From: Flavobacterium humidisoli
GTDB taxonomy: Bacteria > Bacteroidota > Bacteroidia > Flavobacteriales > Flavobacteriaceae
DNA: 64,000 bases
Assembly: GCF_023272795.1 (NCBI RefSeq)
Contig: NZ_CP096829.1
Span: 1,116,001-1,180,000 of the forward strand
Direction: 5' to 3'
The position numbers were made by a program, and so were the translations under genes. Under the pieces are notes generated by a model that saw only the letters and a program-made list of their open reading frames with translations, made no database searches and had not been told where the DNA came from. This document shows, in pieces, positions 33,029 through 41,952 of this stretch (position 1 is its first letter; each line of letters begins with the position of its first letter).

Positions 33029-33460
33029 ATGAAAATTTCGATAGGAAACGACCACGCAGGACCAGAATATAAAAAAGCAATTGTTGAAATGCTGAAAGCT
33101 AGAGGATATGAAGTAACTAACTATGGTACAGATACAGATGCTTCTGTTGATTATCCTGATTTTGGACATCCGGTGGCAAATGATGTATCTGAAGGAAAAG
33201 CTGATTTTGGAATCGTAATCTGCGGAAGCGGGAACGGAATTGCAATGACTGTTAATAAACACCCTAAAGTAAGAGCTGGATTATGTTGGACTAAAGAAAT
33301 TGCCTATTTAACTCGTTTACACAATGATGCCAATATTGTGAGCATTCCAGCAAGATTCACATCTATTCATCAGGCTGTTGAAATCGTTGAAACTTTCCTT
33401 GATACTGCTTTTGAAGGTGGAAGACACCAAAACAGAGTGAATAAAATTGCTTGTGCATAA
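33029..33460 (+). CDS. rpiB: Ribose-5-phosphate isomerase B
   Basis: 143 aa. It begins MKISIGNDHAGPEYK with the conserved Asp8-His9, and contains the phosphate/catalytic loop CGSGNGIAM with Cys65 as catalytic base, and the closing RHxxRVxKI-type tail GGRHQNRVNKI. RpiB interconverts ribose-5-phosphate and ribulose-5-phosphate in the pentose phosphate pathway. Monocistronic. Confidence 0.96.
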   Translation: MKISIGNDHAGPEYKKAIVEMLKARGYEVTNYGTDTDASVDYPDFGHPVANDVSEGKADFGIVICGSGNGIAMTVNKHPKVRAGLCWTKEIAYLTRLHNDANIVSIPARFTSIHQAVEIVETFLDTAFEGGRHQNRVNKIACA

Positions 33461-33506
33461 AAAGTCAAAAAAAAATTCGGTGCTTCGCACCTATTAATAA
33501 ACACAC

Positions 33507-33537
33507 CGGGCCGATTTTTTAATTTGCCCGTTTTTTT
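33507..33537 (+). terminator. Terminator region of rpiB
   Basis: CGGGC (33507-33511) pairs with GCCCG (33526-33530) before seven T. A second tight hairpin, GGTGC-TTC-GCACC (33479-33491), stands just upstream, and AATTCGG could instead pair with CCGATTTT, so alternative foldings are possible. Confidence 0.65.
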
Positions 33538-33612
33538 ATTTAAGTATTTATAATTCAGTTATTTAAGCTTCTATAAAAACACTGTTTTTGGAGTTATCAA
33601 CAATGTTAATAT

Positions 33613-33882
33613 CTACTTTTTGTAATTCAGAAAGGCAATTATAAGCGCCGCCTGAATTAGTAAAATAAAAGCAAACTTGACAATAAAAGAAGTTTTACTC
33701 GTTTTATGTCTAAATAATAACATCGCTGTTAATAACCCAGGCGAACCTCCAATTAAAGCCATGAGAAACAAGGTTTTTTCAGGAATTCTTCGGTTATTTT
33801 TTCGAGCCTGAGATTTGTCATATCCAGCGAAAATAAAAACGAGAACACTTATAGATAAAAAATATAGTAATAAAACTTCCAT
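33613..33882 (-). CDS. DUF1294-type small membrane protein
   Basis: 89 aa. Membrane helices at ~2-20, ~38-58 and ~68-86, with the family-typical stretch YDKSQARKNNRRIPEKTLFLMALIGGSPG between the first two. Function unknown; in other bacteria the domain may be fused to a cold-shock domain, which is absent here. Convergent with rpiB, divergent from tex. Confidence 0.85.
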   Translation of the reverse strand: MEVLLLYFLSISVLVFIFAGYDKSQARKNNRRIPEKTLFLMALIGGSPGLLTAMLLFRHKTSKTSFIVKFAFILLIQAALIIAFLNYKK

Positions 33883-33998
33883 TGGTTTAAAATTAAAGAC
33901 AAAGATATTATTTTAGCCAAATGATTTACTATTTTGCAGAAACGTTTTAACAAGTAAATTATACCATTTTTAAGTAAGAAAATCATTTCATTAAAAGT

Positions 33999-36122
33999 AT
34001 GACTAATATTCAATTCATTGCCAAGTCTGTGCAGGCGCCAGCAGTTAGTATTCAAAACACAGTAAAATTATTAGAAGAAGACTGTACGATTCCGTTTATT
34101 TCGCGTTACCGAAAAGATGCTACCGGAAATCTTGATGAAACTGTAATTGAGCAGATTGCAAAACTTCAAAAAGATTATGATACACTTATAAAACGTAAAG
34201 AAGCGGTTTTAAAATCTATTGAAGAGCAAAAAGCACTTACGCCAGATTTGAAGAAAAAAATTGAAGACAGTTTTGATTTACAAGAAATCGAAGATTTTTA
34301 CCTTCCATACAAAAAGAAGAAAAAAACAAAAGCCGATGTTGCACGCGAATTCGGTTTGGAACCATTGGCAAAACTGATTATATCTGAAAGTGATGCTGAT
34401 ATTGATTTTATTTCAACACAGTACATTAATGAAAATGTTATTAACGAAGAAGCCGCTATTCAAGGCGCAAGAGATATTGTAGCGGAATGGATCAATGAGA
34501 ATATCTACGTTCGTAAGCAGCTTCGTAGATTATTTCAGCGAAAAGCGACGATCACTACAAAAGTGGTTAAAAAGAAAGCCGAAGAAGAAGGAGCACAGAA
34601 ATTCAACCAATATTTTGATTGGGAAGAACCTTTAACAAAAGCGCCAGCACACCGTTTATTGGCCATGCTTCGTGCAGAAAATGAAGGTTTTATCAAAATG
34701 AAAATAGATGTTGATATCGATGATGCGTACGATGTTATTGACGAAATCATCATTAAAAAACAAAATAATTCAACTGCTCATTTACAATTAGCAATTGAGG
34801 ATAGTTATAAACGTTTATTGAATCCAGCAATTGGAAATGAAACTCTGCAAGAAGCAAAAGCAAAAGCTGATGCAAATTCTATTCAGGTTTTTGCCAACAA
34901 TTTAGGTCAGTTATTATTGGCTCCGCCGTTGGGAGAAAAACGTATTTTGGCAATCGATCCCGGATTTAGAAGTGGTTGTAAAGTTGTTTGTCTGGACGAA
35001 AAAGGCGATTTATTATACAACGAAACGATTTATCCGCACGCGCCTCAAAACGAAGAATCTATGGCGATTAAAAAAATTCGTTCGATGGTTAACGCCTATC
35101 AAATTGATGCGATTTCTATTGGAAACGGAACGGCTTCGCGCGAAACTGAATTTTTCATCAAAAAAATCACGTTTGATAAACCAGTTCAGGTATTTATAGT
35201 TTCTGAGGCCGGAGCTTCAGTATATTCGGCTTCCAAAATTGCTAGAGAAGAATTTCCAAATTACGATGTAACGGTTCGTGGTTCGGTTTCTATCGGGCGA
35301 CGACTTTCAGATCCTTTGGCCGAATTGGTAAAAATCGACCCGAAAGCAATCGGGGTTGGTCAATATCAGCACGATGTGGATCAAACTAAATTAAAAGAAG
35401 AATTAGATAATACCGTAATTCGCTGCGTAAACTCAGTTGGAATTAACATCAACACAGCAAGTAAACATTTGCTGAGTTATGTGAGTGGAATCGGGGAGAA
35501 GCTGGCTGAAAATATTGTACAATATCGTTCTGAAAATGGACCTTTTGAAGACAGAAAACAGTTGAAAAAAGTGCCTCGTTTGGGAGATAAAGCGTATCAG
35601 CAAGGAGCAGCGTTTACTAGAATTACAAATGCTAAAAATCCGTTAGATAATTCGGCGGTGCATCCAGAGGCTTATCCGGTCGTGGAGAAGATGGCGAAGG
35701 ATTTGAATATTTCTTTGAATGAATTAATTGCCAATAAAGAGAAAACAGCACTTATTAAAGCGGAAAAATATGTTACTCCTGAAATTGGTTTACTTACGCT
35801 AAAAGACATCATAAAAGAGCTTGAAAAACCTGGATTAGATCCAAGAAAGTCGGCTAAGGTTTTTGAATTTGATGCAAACGTAAAATCAATCAAAGATGTG
35901 AAAACTGGGATGATTCTTCCAGGAATTGTGAATAACATTACCAACTTTGGCTGTTTTGTTGATATCGGAATTAAAGAAAGCGGATTGGTTCATATTTCAC
36001 AATTAAAAGCAGGCTTTGTAAGCGATGTAAACGAAGTGGTAAAATTACATCAACATGTTGATGTGAAGGTTACGGAAGTTGATGAAGATAGAAAAAGGAT
36101 TCAGTTGACGATGATTTTGTAG
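33999..36122 (+). CDS. tex: Tex-family RNA-binding transcription accessory protein
   Basis: 707 aa. N-terminal Tex helices (~1-180), a YqgF/RNase H-like domain (KRILAIDPGFRSGCKVVCLDEKG, ~315-440), helix-hairpin-helix repeats (VGININTASKHLLSYVSGIGEKLAENIV, ~485-545) and a C-terminal S1 domain (GMILPGIVNNITNFGCFVDIGIKESGLVH, ~635-705). Domain order and length are those of Tex. It binds nucleic acid and affects transcription, possibly at stalled polymerase. Confidence 0.95.
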   Translation: MTNIQFIAKSVQAPAVSIQNTVKLLEEDCTIPFISRYRKDATGNLDETVIEQIAKLQKDYDTLIKRKEAVLKSIEEQKALTPDLKKKIEDSFDLQEIEDFYLPYKKKKKTKADVAREFGLEPLAKLIISESDADIDFISTQYINENVINEEAAIQGARDIVAEWINENIYVRKQLRRLFQRKATITTKVVKKKAEEEGAQKFNQYFDWEEPLTKAPAHRLLAMLRAENEGFIKMKIDVDIDDAYDVIDEIIIKKQNNSTAHLQLAIEDSYKRLLNPAIGNETLQEAKAKADANSIQVFANNLGQLLLAPPLGEKRILAIDPGFRSGCKVVCLDEKGDLLYNETIYPHAPQNEESMAIKKIRSMVNAYQIDAISIGNGTASRETEFFIKKITFDKPVQVFIVSEAGASVYSASKIAREEFPNYDVTVRGSVSIGRRLSDPLAELVKIDPKAIGVGQYQHDVDQTKLKEELDNTVIRCVNSVGININTASKHLLSYVSGIGEKLAENIVQYRSENGPFEDRKQLKKVPRLGDKAYQQGAAFTRITNAKNPLDNSAVHPEAYPVVEKMAKDLNISLNELIANKEKTALIKAEKYVTPEIGLLTLKDIIKELEKPGLDPRKSAKVFEFDANVKSIKDVKTGMILPGIVNNITNFGCFVDIGIKESGLVHISQLKAGFVSDVNEVVKLHQHVDVKVTEVDEDRKRIQLTMIL

Positions 36123-36173
36123 AAATTTAAATTTTTGAAATTCCAAATTCCAAACTGTTTGGAATATTTAGAT

Positions 36174-36213
36174 AAAAAAACTCCCAAACTACAATTTGTA
36201 ATTTGGGAGTTTT
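36174..36213 (-). terminator. Terminator of the GH8 gene
   Basis: ACTCCCAAA pairs with TTTGGGAGT, with an inner stem CTACAA/TTGTAA; A-run on the left is the T-run on the minus strand. Nearly the same hairpin is found at 37673. Confidence 0.8.
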
Positions 36214-36223
36214 TATCTTCAGA

Positions 36224-37621
36224 TTATTTCAAAATCACTTTTTTAGTAACACTTTTAAAATCGTCGTTAGATATTTTAACCAAATAAACACCTCTTGACT
36301 GGTTGGCTAAATTTATTTCTGTCAATTCTGAAGTTGTTTTTTGCTGATGAATAACACTTCCTGAAGAAGATATTATCGAGATAGTAGATTGCCCAGGCGC
36401 ACTAACTGTGATTCGATCAGCACTCGGATTGGGGTAAAGCGTGACTGTAGATTTTTTAATATCGAAAGTATCATTTGACAATGTGGCATTTAGCGGTAAA
36501 TAGAAATTACCTGTTAGTAAAAAGGAGTATAATGTTTTTAGGGTATGATTGAAATAGCTGTTTGGTTCGTTGAGGTTTTTTAAATCGGTATAAGAAGCAT
36601 CTAAATGCGCTTGATTTTCTCCCGCCATTGCAGCGCAGGCAAACGCGCCGACAAAAGTAGCATTGTGCCATTGGCCGCTTACGGTTCCGTTTTGATTGTA
36701 ACCATCTTTAATATTTGCAGAACCTCCAAGGTTAACACGAACAAAATCAGATGATTTCTTAGCGTACGTTTTTGCATCGGCATTTCCGTACCATAGGTAA
36801 TCAACTGCGATTCGCCAAGGTGTTCTGGCTGCATCGTAAGAATAGTTTCTTCCTCCATTGTTATATCCGCTCGCTTGAGAAGAATAAGCACCAGAAGCTT
36901 CGCACCAATCCGAAACTAATCCGCCAGCGGCATTGTTTACAGTCAAATTATTGTTAATAATGGTATACGATTTAGCTGCAACCTGATTCCAAAAAGTGAT
37001 ATCGTTTGTAAAAACTCCAAAAGCCCTATAATAAGCAGGAGAGAAGTAAGAAGGATTTGTAATTTGGCTTCCGCCGAATTGATCTCCAGGTTTTAAAACA
37101 TAAGTATTGGCTTCCACTTCATAATTTTTAATAGCAGAAATTAAAGCAGTCGCATCACTTTTGTAGTTAATGTTTCCAGTGCTTCCCCATTGATAATCGG
37201 CAACAATAAGGGCAAAAGCAGCATCAAGCTCTGCATCTGTAGCTCCGTTTTGACCAATAGCTCCAGAACAGCCATTGATTTTCCAGTTCATAACTTTGTT
37301 GCCGTTTACATTGTCTTTGTAATACAACCAAAGTCCATCAAAAAGGTCCTTGTCTGCCTTATAAACAGATAAGAGCATTCCATAACCAATTCCTTCAGAA
37401 ACGGTTTGAGATGGATCATCAAATTTTACTCTGTATCTTCCGTTAGAACAAGCTTCTACAAAATTGGTTTTCCAAAGATCATAATTGTTTTTGACATCTT
37501 GGCTGTTTTTGGGCGAAGGCATTAAGCCATTTGCAAAAACAACATTGGCAGGAAACGGCTGCTTTTGTGCATTACTTTTGAGGCACCAAAAAGCAACAGT
37601 AATCAGAAGTAGGTTTTTCAT
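36224..37621 (-). CDS. Secreted glycoside hydrolase family 8 with type IX sorting domain
   Basis: 465 aa. A signal peptide (to ~18, KSNAQ) is followed by a GH8 (alpha/alpha)6 domain: SEGIGYGMLLSV contains the likely general acid Glu76 and NGATDAELDAAFAL the conserved Asp129; NWKINGCSG and the Trp/Tyr-rich sugar subsites are also seen. The last ~75 residues (VTLYPNPSADRITV ... GVYLVKISNDD) form a type A C-terminal sorting domain for the type IX secretion system. GH8 enzymes cut beta-1,4-glucan, chitosan or related polymers. Probably released or anchored outside the outer membrane. Confidence 0.93.
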   Translation of the reverse strand: MKNLLLITVAFWCLKSNAQKQPFPANVVFANGLMPSPKNSQDVKNNYDLWKTNFVEACSNGRYRVKFDDPSQTVSEGIGYGMLLSVYKADKDLFDGLWLYYKDNVNGNKVMNWKINGCSGAIGQNGATDAELDAAFALIVADYQWGSTGNINYKSDATALISAIKNYEVEANTYVLKPGDQFGGSQITNPSYFSPAYYRAFGVFTNDITFWNQVAAKSYTIINNNLTVNNAAGGLVSDWCEASGAYSSQASGYNNGGRNYSYDAARTPWRIAVDYLWYGNADAKTYAKKSSDFVRVNLGGSANIKDGYNQNGTVSGQWHNATFVGAFACAAMAGENQAHLDASYTDLKNLNEPNSYFNHTLKTLYSFLLTGNFYLPLNATLSNDTFDIKKSTVTLYPNPSADRITVSAPGQSTISIISSSGSVIHQQKTTSELTEINLANQSRGVYLVKISNDDFKSVTKKVILK

Positions 37622-37672
37622 AATTATTGTTTAATAGATTTAGGGACTCTAAAAGTAAGATTTTTTAGATAT

Positions 37673-37710
37673 AAAAAAAATCCCAAACTACATTTGTAAT
37701 TTGGGATTTA
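37673..37710 (-). terminator. Terminator of tatA
   Basis: AATCCCAAA and TTTGGGATT with inner CTAC/GTAA, A-run before on the plus strand. Almost a direct copy of the hairpin at 36174. Confidence 0.78.
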
Positions 37711-37728
37711 ATAAGTTTTTCGAATTTA

Positions 37729-37908
37729 TTATTTCGTTTCTTCTTCTTGTTTTTTAGAAGCAGCAGGTTGATCGTCTTTAGCAGCGTTTTTAAATTCCTT
37801 AATTCCACTTCCTAAACCTTTCATTAATTCTGGAATTTTTTTACCTCCAAAAAGTAATATCACAATACCTACGATAACAAGGATTTCTGTAAGACCTAAT
37901 CTTCCCAT
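37729..37908 (-). CDS. tatA: Twin-arginine translocase subunit TatA
   Basis: 59 aa, starting [20 protein letters not shown]. One membrane helix (residues ~5-20), the hinge motif [14 protein letters not shown], then an amphipathic helix and a charged tail EEETK. TatA forms the pore through which TatC-selected folded proteins cross the inner membrane. In Flavobacteria it is typically next to an M23-family gene; here that neighbour (38122) is divergent and lacks a peptidase domain. Confidence 0.93.
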   Translation of the reverse strand: MGRLGLTEILVIVGIVILLFGGKKIPELMKGLGSGIKEFKNAAKDDQPAASKKQEEETK

Positions 37909-38095
37909 GACTAATATATTTAATGCCGAAGCAAATTGTTTTTCTTAATTATTCCGCAAAGGTATATAGAAATATACGAAATAGAAGTATTTTTAGTTTA
38001 AAATATTTCGATCAGACCGCGTTAAATATTTTATAAAATCGTAAATTATAGCTCTTCATGAAATTTTTAGAATAAATATCATGACGATTAATTAC

Positions 38096-38103
38096 TATAT
38101 TTG
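38096..38103 (+). promoter_or_regulatory. -7 box of the M23-like stub gene
   Basis: TATATTTG matches TAnnTTTG, 18 bases before the ATG at 38122. Confidence 0.5.
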
Positions 38104-38121
38104 CTAGCATAAAGAAGTAGA

Positions 38122-38628
38122 ATGACTAAGAATAAGAAAAAGAATTTTAGGAAAAAACTATTCATTAAAAACCGATTAGTAATTTTAAATGAAGACACTT
38201 TTGAAGAGATCTTTTCTTTTAGGCTTACTTTAATGAATGTCTTTGTAACGTTTACTTTAGGCGGAATATTTCTAATTTTGGTTACAACTTTTATTATTGC
38301 ATTTACCCCACTACGCGAATTTATTCCCGGATATTCTTCGACAGAATTAAAACGAAATGCTACGAAACTGGCTATTAAATCAGATTCTTTAGAAACGGCC
38401 TTAAAACAAAATGAGGTTTATATAAAAGGAATTCAGAAAGTTTTGAAAGGGGAATTAGAATATTCAAAATTTAATAAAGATTCTATCTTAGCAGAATCTG
38501 TTGAAGATGCTTCAGATTTAAATATGAAACCATCTGATGCAGAAATAAAGCTAAGAGAAGACGTAGCCGAAACAGAAAAAGAACTGAAGACAAAATCTCA
38601 AGACAAAAAGAAAAGTGACAAAAAATAA
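38122..38628 (+). CDS. Membrane protein resembling the N-terminal half of an M23 peptidase
   Basis: 168 aa. A basic cytoplasmic start (MTKNKKKNFRKKLFIKNRLVILNEDTFEE), one membrane helix (~37-62), then the stretch FIPGYSSTELKRNATKLAIKSDSLE with coiled-coil character. I recall this N-terminus from Bacteroidota M23 (LytM) cell-wall peptidases, which continue into a zinc peptidase domain of ~130 residues. Here the protein ends in a Lys/Asp/Glu-rich tail with no HxxxD or HxH motif. It may be a regulator or a trimmed copy. GH3 gene follows 11 bases later. Confidence 0.6.
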   Translation: MTKNKKKNFRKKLFIKNRLVILNEDTFEEIFSFRLTLMNVFVTFTLGGIFLILVTTFIIAFTPLREFIPGYSSTELKRNATKLAIKSDSLETALKQNEVYIKGIQKVLKGELEYSKFNKDSILAESVEDASDLNMKPSDAEIKLREDVAETEKELKTKSQDKKKSDKK

Positions 38629-38639
38629 TACCACTGAAA

Positions 38640-40124
38640 ATGTCAATTAAGTCAATTGCGGCGAAAATTTTTGCCCGAAAAATATATAAACAAACGCTTA
38701 AATGGACTGAAAAACCAGTTGAAACGCAACAAAAGGTTTTTAAAAGTTTGATCGAGAATGCAAAAAGTACTGCATTTGGAAAAGATCATCATTTTGATCA
38801 GATCAAAAACTTTGAGGATTTTCAAAAACGCGTTCCTGTAAGAGATTATGAAGATTTAAAACCCTATGTTGAAAAGGTTGTAAAAGGAGAATCGGATATT
38901 TTATGGAAAGGAAAACCATTGTATTTTGCTAAAACTTCGGGCACAACTTCGGGAGCAAAATTTATTCCGCTAACCAAAGAATCAATGCCTTATCATATAG
39001 AAGCGGCCCGAAATGCAATTTTACATTATATTCATGAAACGGGAAATGCCGATTTTGTTGACGGAAAAATGATCTTTTTGCAGGGAAGTCCAATTCTAAC
39101 CGAAAAATACGGAATCAAATTCGGAAGACTTTCGGGAATTGTAGCACATTTTGTTCCTAAATATTTACAGAAAAACAGAATGCCATCTTGGGAAACCAAT
39201 TGTATTGAAGATTGGGAAACCAAAGTAGATGCTATTGCAGATGAAACAATCAAAGAAAATATGTCGGTGATCTCTGGAATTCCGTCTTGGGTGCAGATGT
39301 ATTTTGAACGTTTGCAGCAAAAAAGCGGAGGGAAGAAAATAGGCGAGATCTTCAAAAACTTTAATCTGTTTATTTACGGGGGCGTTAATTACGAACCATA
39401 TCGCGCCAAGTTTGAAAATATGATTGGTAGAAAAGTAGATAGTATAGAGTTGTTTCCAGCATCTGAAGGATTTTTTGCCTATCAAGATTCTCAAAAGGAA
39501 AAAGGAATGTTACTATTGCTGAATTCTGGTATTTTCTATGAGTTTATAAAAGCAGACGAATTTTTTGAAGAAAACCCAAAAGTGTTGACTATTGGAGAAG
39601 CTGAAGTAGGTGTAAACTATGTTTTGATAATTTCTACAAATGCTGGACTTTGGCGTTATAATATTGGAGATACAGTTCAGTTTACATCTTTATTGCCACA
39701 TCGTGTTATAGTTTCTGGCCGTATCAAGCATTATATTTCTGCTTTTGGAGAACACGTGATTGCGAATGAAGTAGAGAGCGCAATGAAAGAAGCTGTAGAA
39801 TCAACCAATATTGTAATCAACGAATTTACGGTAGCACCGCAGATTAATCCATCAAACGGACTTCCGTATCATGAGTGGCTTATAGAATTCGAAAACGAAC
39901 CAGAAAACATGGAAGTTTTTGCGGAAACAATCGATAATTCAATGCGTAAGCAAAACATTTATTACGATGATTTAATTACCGGAAACGTTTTACGAAAAGT
40001 AGTGATCACGAAAGTTTCTAAAAATGGATTTCAAGATTACATGAAATCACAAGGAAAACTGGGCGGGCAAAATAAACTTCCTAGATTATCAAATAATAGA
40101 GATATTGCGGATAATTTAAAGTAG
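38640..40124 (+). CDS. GH3-family acyl-acid-amido synthetase-like protein
   Basis: 494 aa. The adenylate-forming P-loop is YFAKTSGTTSGAKFIPLT (~99-116), with YGGVNYEPY, ELFPASEGFFAYQ and WRYNIGDTVQF further on, the three GH3 motifs. Plant GH3 proteins join amino acids to hormones; bacterial relatives presumably activate a carboxylic acid as the adenylate and transfer it, substrate unknown. Probably co-transcribed with the membrane stub 11 bases upstream. Confidence 0.88.
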   Translation: MSIKSIAAKIFARKIYKQTLKWTEKPVETQQKVFKSLIENAKSTAFGKDHHFDQIKNFEDFQKRVPVRDYEDLKPYVEKVVKGESDILWKGKPLYFAKTSGTTSGAKFIPLTKESMPYHIEAARNAILHYIHETGNADFVDGKMIFLQGSPILTEKYGIKFGRLSGIVAHFVPKYLQKNRMPSWETNCIEDWETKVDAIADETIKENMSVISGIPSWVQMYFERLQQKSGGKKIGEIFKNFNLFIYGGVNYEPYRAKFENMIGRKVDSIELFPASEGFFAYQDSQKEKGMLLLLNSGIFYEFIKADEFFEENPKVLTIGEAEVGVNYVLIISTNAGLWRYNIGDTVQFTSLLPHRVIVSGRIKHYISAFGEHVIANEVESAMKEAVESTNIVINEFTVAPQINPSNGLPYHEWLIEFENEPENMEVFAETIDNSMRKQNIYYDDLITGNVLRKVVITKVSKNGFQDYMKSQGKLGGQNKLPRLSNNRDIADNLK

Positions 40125-40263
40125 AATTTAGCTTTTATATAAAAAACCTTCTAACAATTTGTTAAATGGTAATTCATTAAAGTTATATATATAATTCCTA
40201 CTTTCGCCTTTCGAAATATTCGATCTTTTTTAAAAATAAAGTTGATTTTTTAAATAAAAAGAC

Positions 40264-41940
40264 ATGAAAGAAACCAAACATATATCAAGATCTAGAGCTC
40301 AGGAATCATCTGCGGCAATAGAAAAAATGTACATTACAATGCGCCATTTATTCAACCGTGGTTTTTACAAACCAATGGGAGTTTCGGGCGATAGTTTAAG
40401 AGAATCATTATTAGCATTACGTCCTGAGATTTACGGGAATATTGCCGAAGAAAAAGTAGAACTTAACGGACTTCTTTACGTTATTGAGCGTCTTCCGATA
40501 GGAATCGAACAATGCCGTTTTATCAATTTAACTTCAGACGAAGGATATTCTAAATCGCATTTCCAGGCAATTGTTCCTCCAAAAAGAAGAAGAAACTGCT
40601 ATAGAATCGACGAAGAGCAAATGAATGTCGAAATCACGCGTGGACGTTCAGACATTTACGATATTCTAACTCACTTGACTTTCATTTTTATTGAATCTCA
40701 TAAAATTAAAAATAGAGTTTTAATAGACGATGGAGGAGAGGTTTCTCGTGACTGGCAAAAATTGGAACAAGCAGTTATGCAGACCAAAAAGCTTACTTTG
40801 GTAGAAAAAGAAAAAGCAATTTCGCACGTTGCGAATATTTTGGCGAGAACTTTTGAAGAGGTTTTAGACATTTACGATGCATTTGGTTCAGAAACTGCGC
40901 CAGATCGTTTCTTGCATGTTATTTATTGGTTAGGAAAATTAGCAATCGAAGAAATTGTTGAAAATAATAAACGTACAATTACTTTTAGCCCAGTTTTACG
41001 TGAGCGTCTGGGACACCATATTCACGGAGAAATTTGGGCAACAAATATCAAAGAAGTTCTTAAAGCAAATGATTTGCTAAAAAGACCAATTCACGTCATT
41101 AGTGCTAATATGCACAGTGTAATGAATTCGATTTTTGCAACACCATTGTTAAAAACAAAATACAAAGGAAAAACAGATTTCTTTATTTATGAAGAATTAA
41201 GCAGTTCTGGTTCAAAAGAAATTAGAAGTCAGGTTGAAGAATTGGCTTTAAAAAACGGAATGATTTCATTGCCAGATTGCTCAGGAACCAATATCGATGT
41301 TCAAATTTTTGATACAGCAAAAATTGACTGGTCAAAAACAGCCTTTTCTCACGCAAATGTTGGCGAAGATAAACCTGTAATTATCGTAATGGATTATGCT
41401 TTTGGTGAACAAGCTTACGAAACAATCGATGAGCTTTTAAAACCATTTAAAAAAGAAACTTTACTCAATGTAAAATCGGTTTCTATTATGGGTAAAGCAG
41501 GAATTTTGGAAGGTGGAAAAGGAGATATCATGATTCCGTCTGCACATATTAACGAAGGAACGGCTGATAATTATTTCTTTGAAAATGAACTTAATGGCGC
41601 AATGTTCGAAGGAAATGATATCGATATTTATGAAGGAGCAATGGTTACCGTTTTAGGAACTTCGTTGCAAAATAGAGATTTATTGAAATTTTTCCACGAA
41701 TCGACTTGGGGTGTAATTGGTCTGGAAATGGAAGGTTCTTATTACCAAAAAGCAATTCAGTCGGCATCAAAAATTAGAAAAAGTGTACCACACGATATTA
41801 AAGTTCGTTATGCGTATTATGCTTCTGATAATCCTCTAGAAACAGGAAGTACTTTGGCTTCAGGCGGATTAGGAACTACAGGTGTAAAACCAACTTACTT
41901 GATTACCATTAAAATTTTAGAACAGATTTTCAATTTATAA
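40264..41940 (+). CDS. DUF6909-like protein with a nucleoside-phosphorylase-type C-terminus
   Basis: 558 aa, cytoplasmic, no signal or membrane segment. I recognise it only as a conserved Bacteroidota protein (DUF6909 by memory). Residues ~1-270 are mainly helical, including the charged KNRVLIDDGGEVSRDWQKLEQA. The second half has alternating strands and helices, a glycine-rich loop SIMGKAGILEGGKGDIMIPSAHI (~415-437) and GLEMEGSYYQKAI with Glu488-Met-Glu490-Gly. The EMEG turn is the ribose-binding motif of the purine/uridine phosphorylase superfamily, suggesting a nucleoside- or nucleotide-related function. That assignment is inference. Confidence 0.7.
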   Translation: MKETKHISRSRAQESSAAIEKMYITMRHLFNRGFYKPMGVSGDSLRESLLALRPEIYGNIAEEKVELNGLLYVIERLPIGIEQCRFINLTSDEGYSKSHFQAIVPPKRRRNCYRIDEEQMNVEITRGRSDIYDILTHLTFIFIESHKIKNRVLIDDGGEVSRDWQKLEQAVMQTKKLTLVEKEKAISHVANILARTFEEVLDIYDAFGSETAPDRFLHVIYWLGKLAIEEIVENNKRTITFSPVLRERLGHHIHGEIWATNIKEVLKANDLLKRPIHVISANMHSVMNSIFATPLLKTKYKGKTDFFIYEELSSSGSKEIRSQVEELALKNGMISLPDCSGTNIDVQIFDTAKIDWSKTAFSHANVGEDKPVIIVMDYAFGEQAYETIDELLKPFKKETLLNVKSVSIMGKAGILEGGKGDIMIPSAHINEGTADNYFFENELNGAMFEGNDIDIYEGAMVTVLGTSLQNRDLLKFFHESTWGVIGLEMEGSYYQKAIQSASKIRKSVPHDIKVRYAYYASDNPLETGSTLASGGLGTTGVKPTYLITIKILEQIFNL

Positions 41941-41952
41941 TAGCACTTTTAA

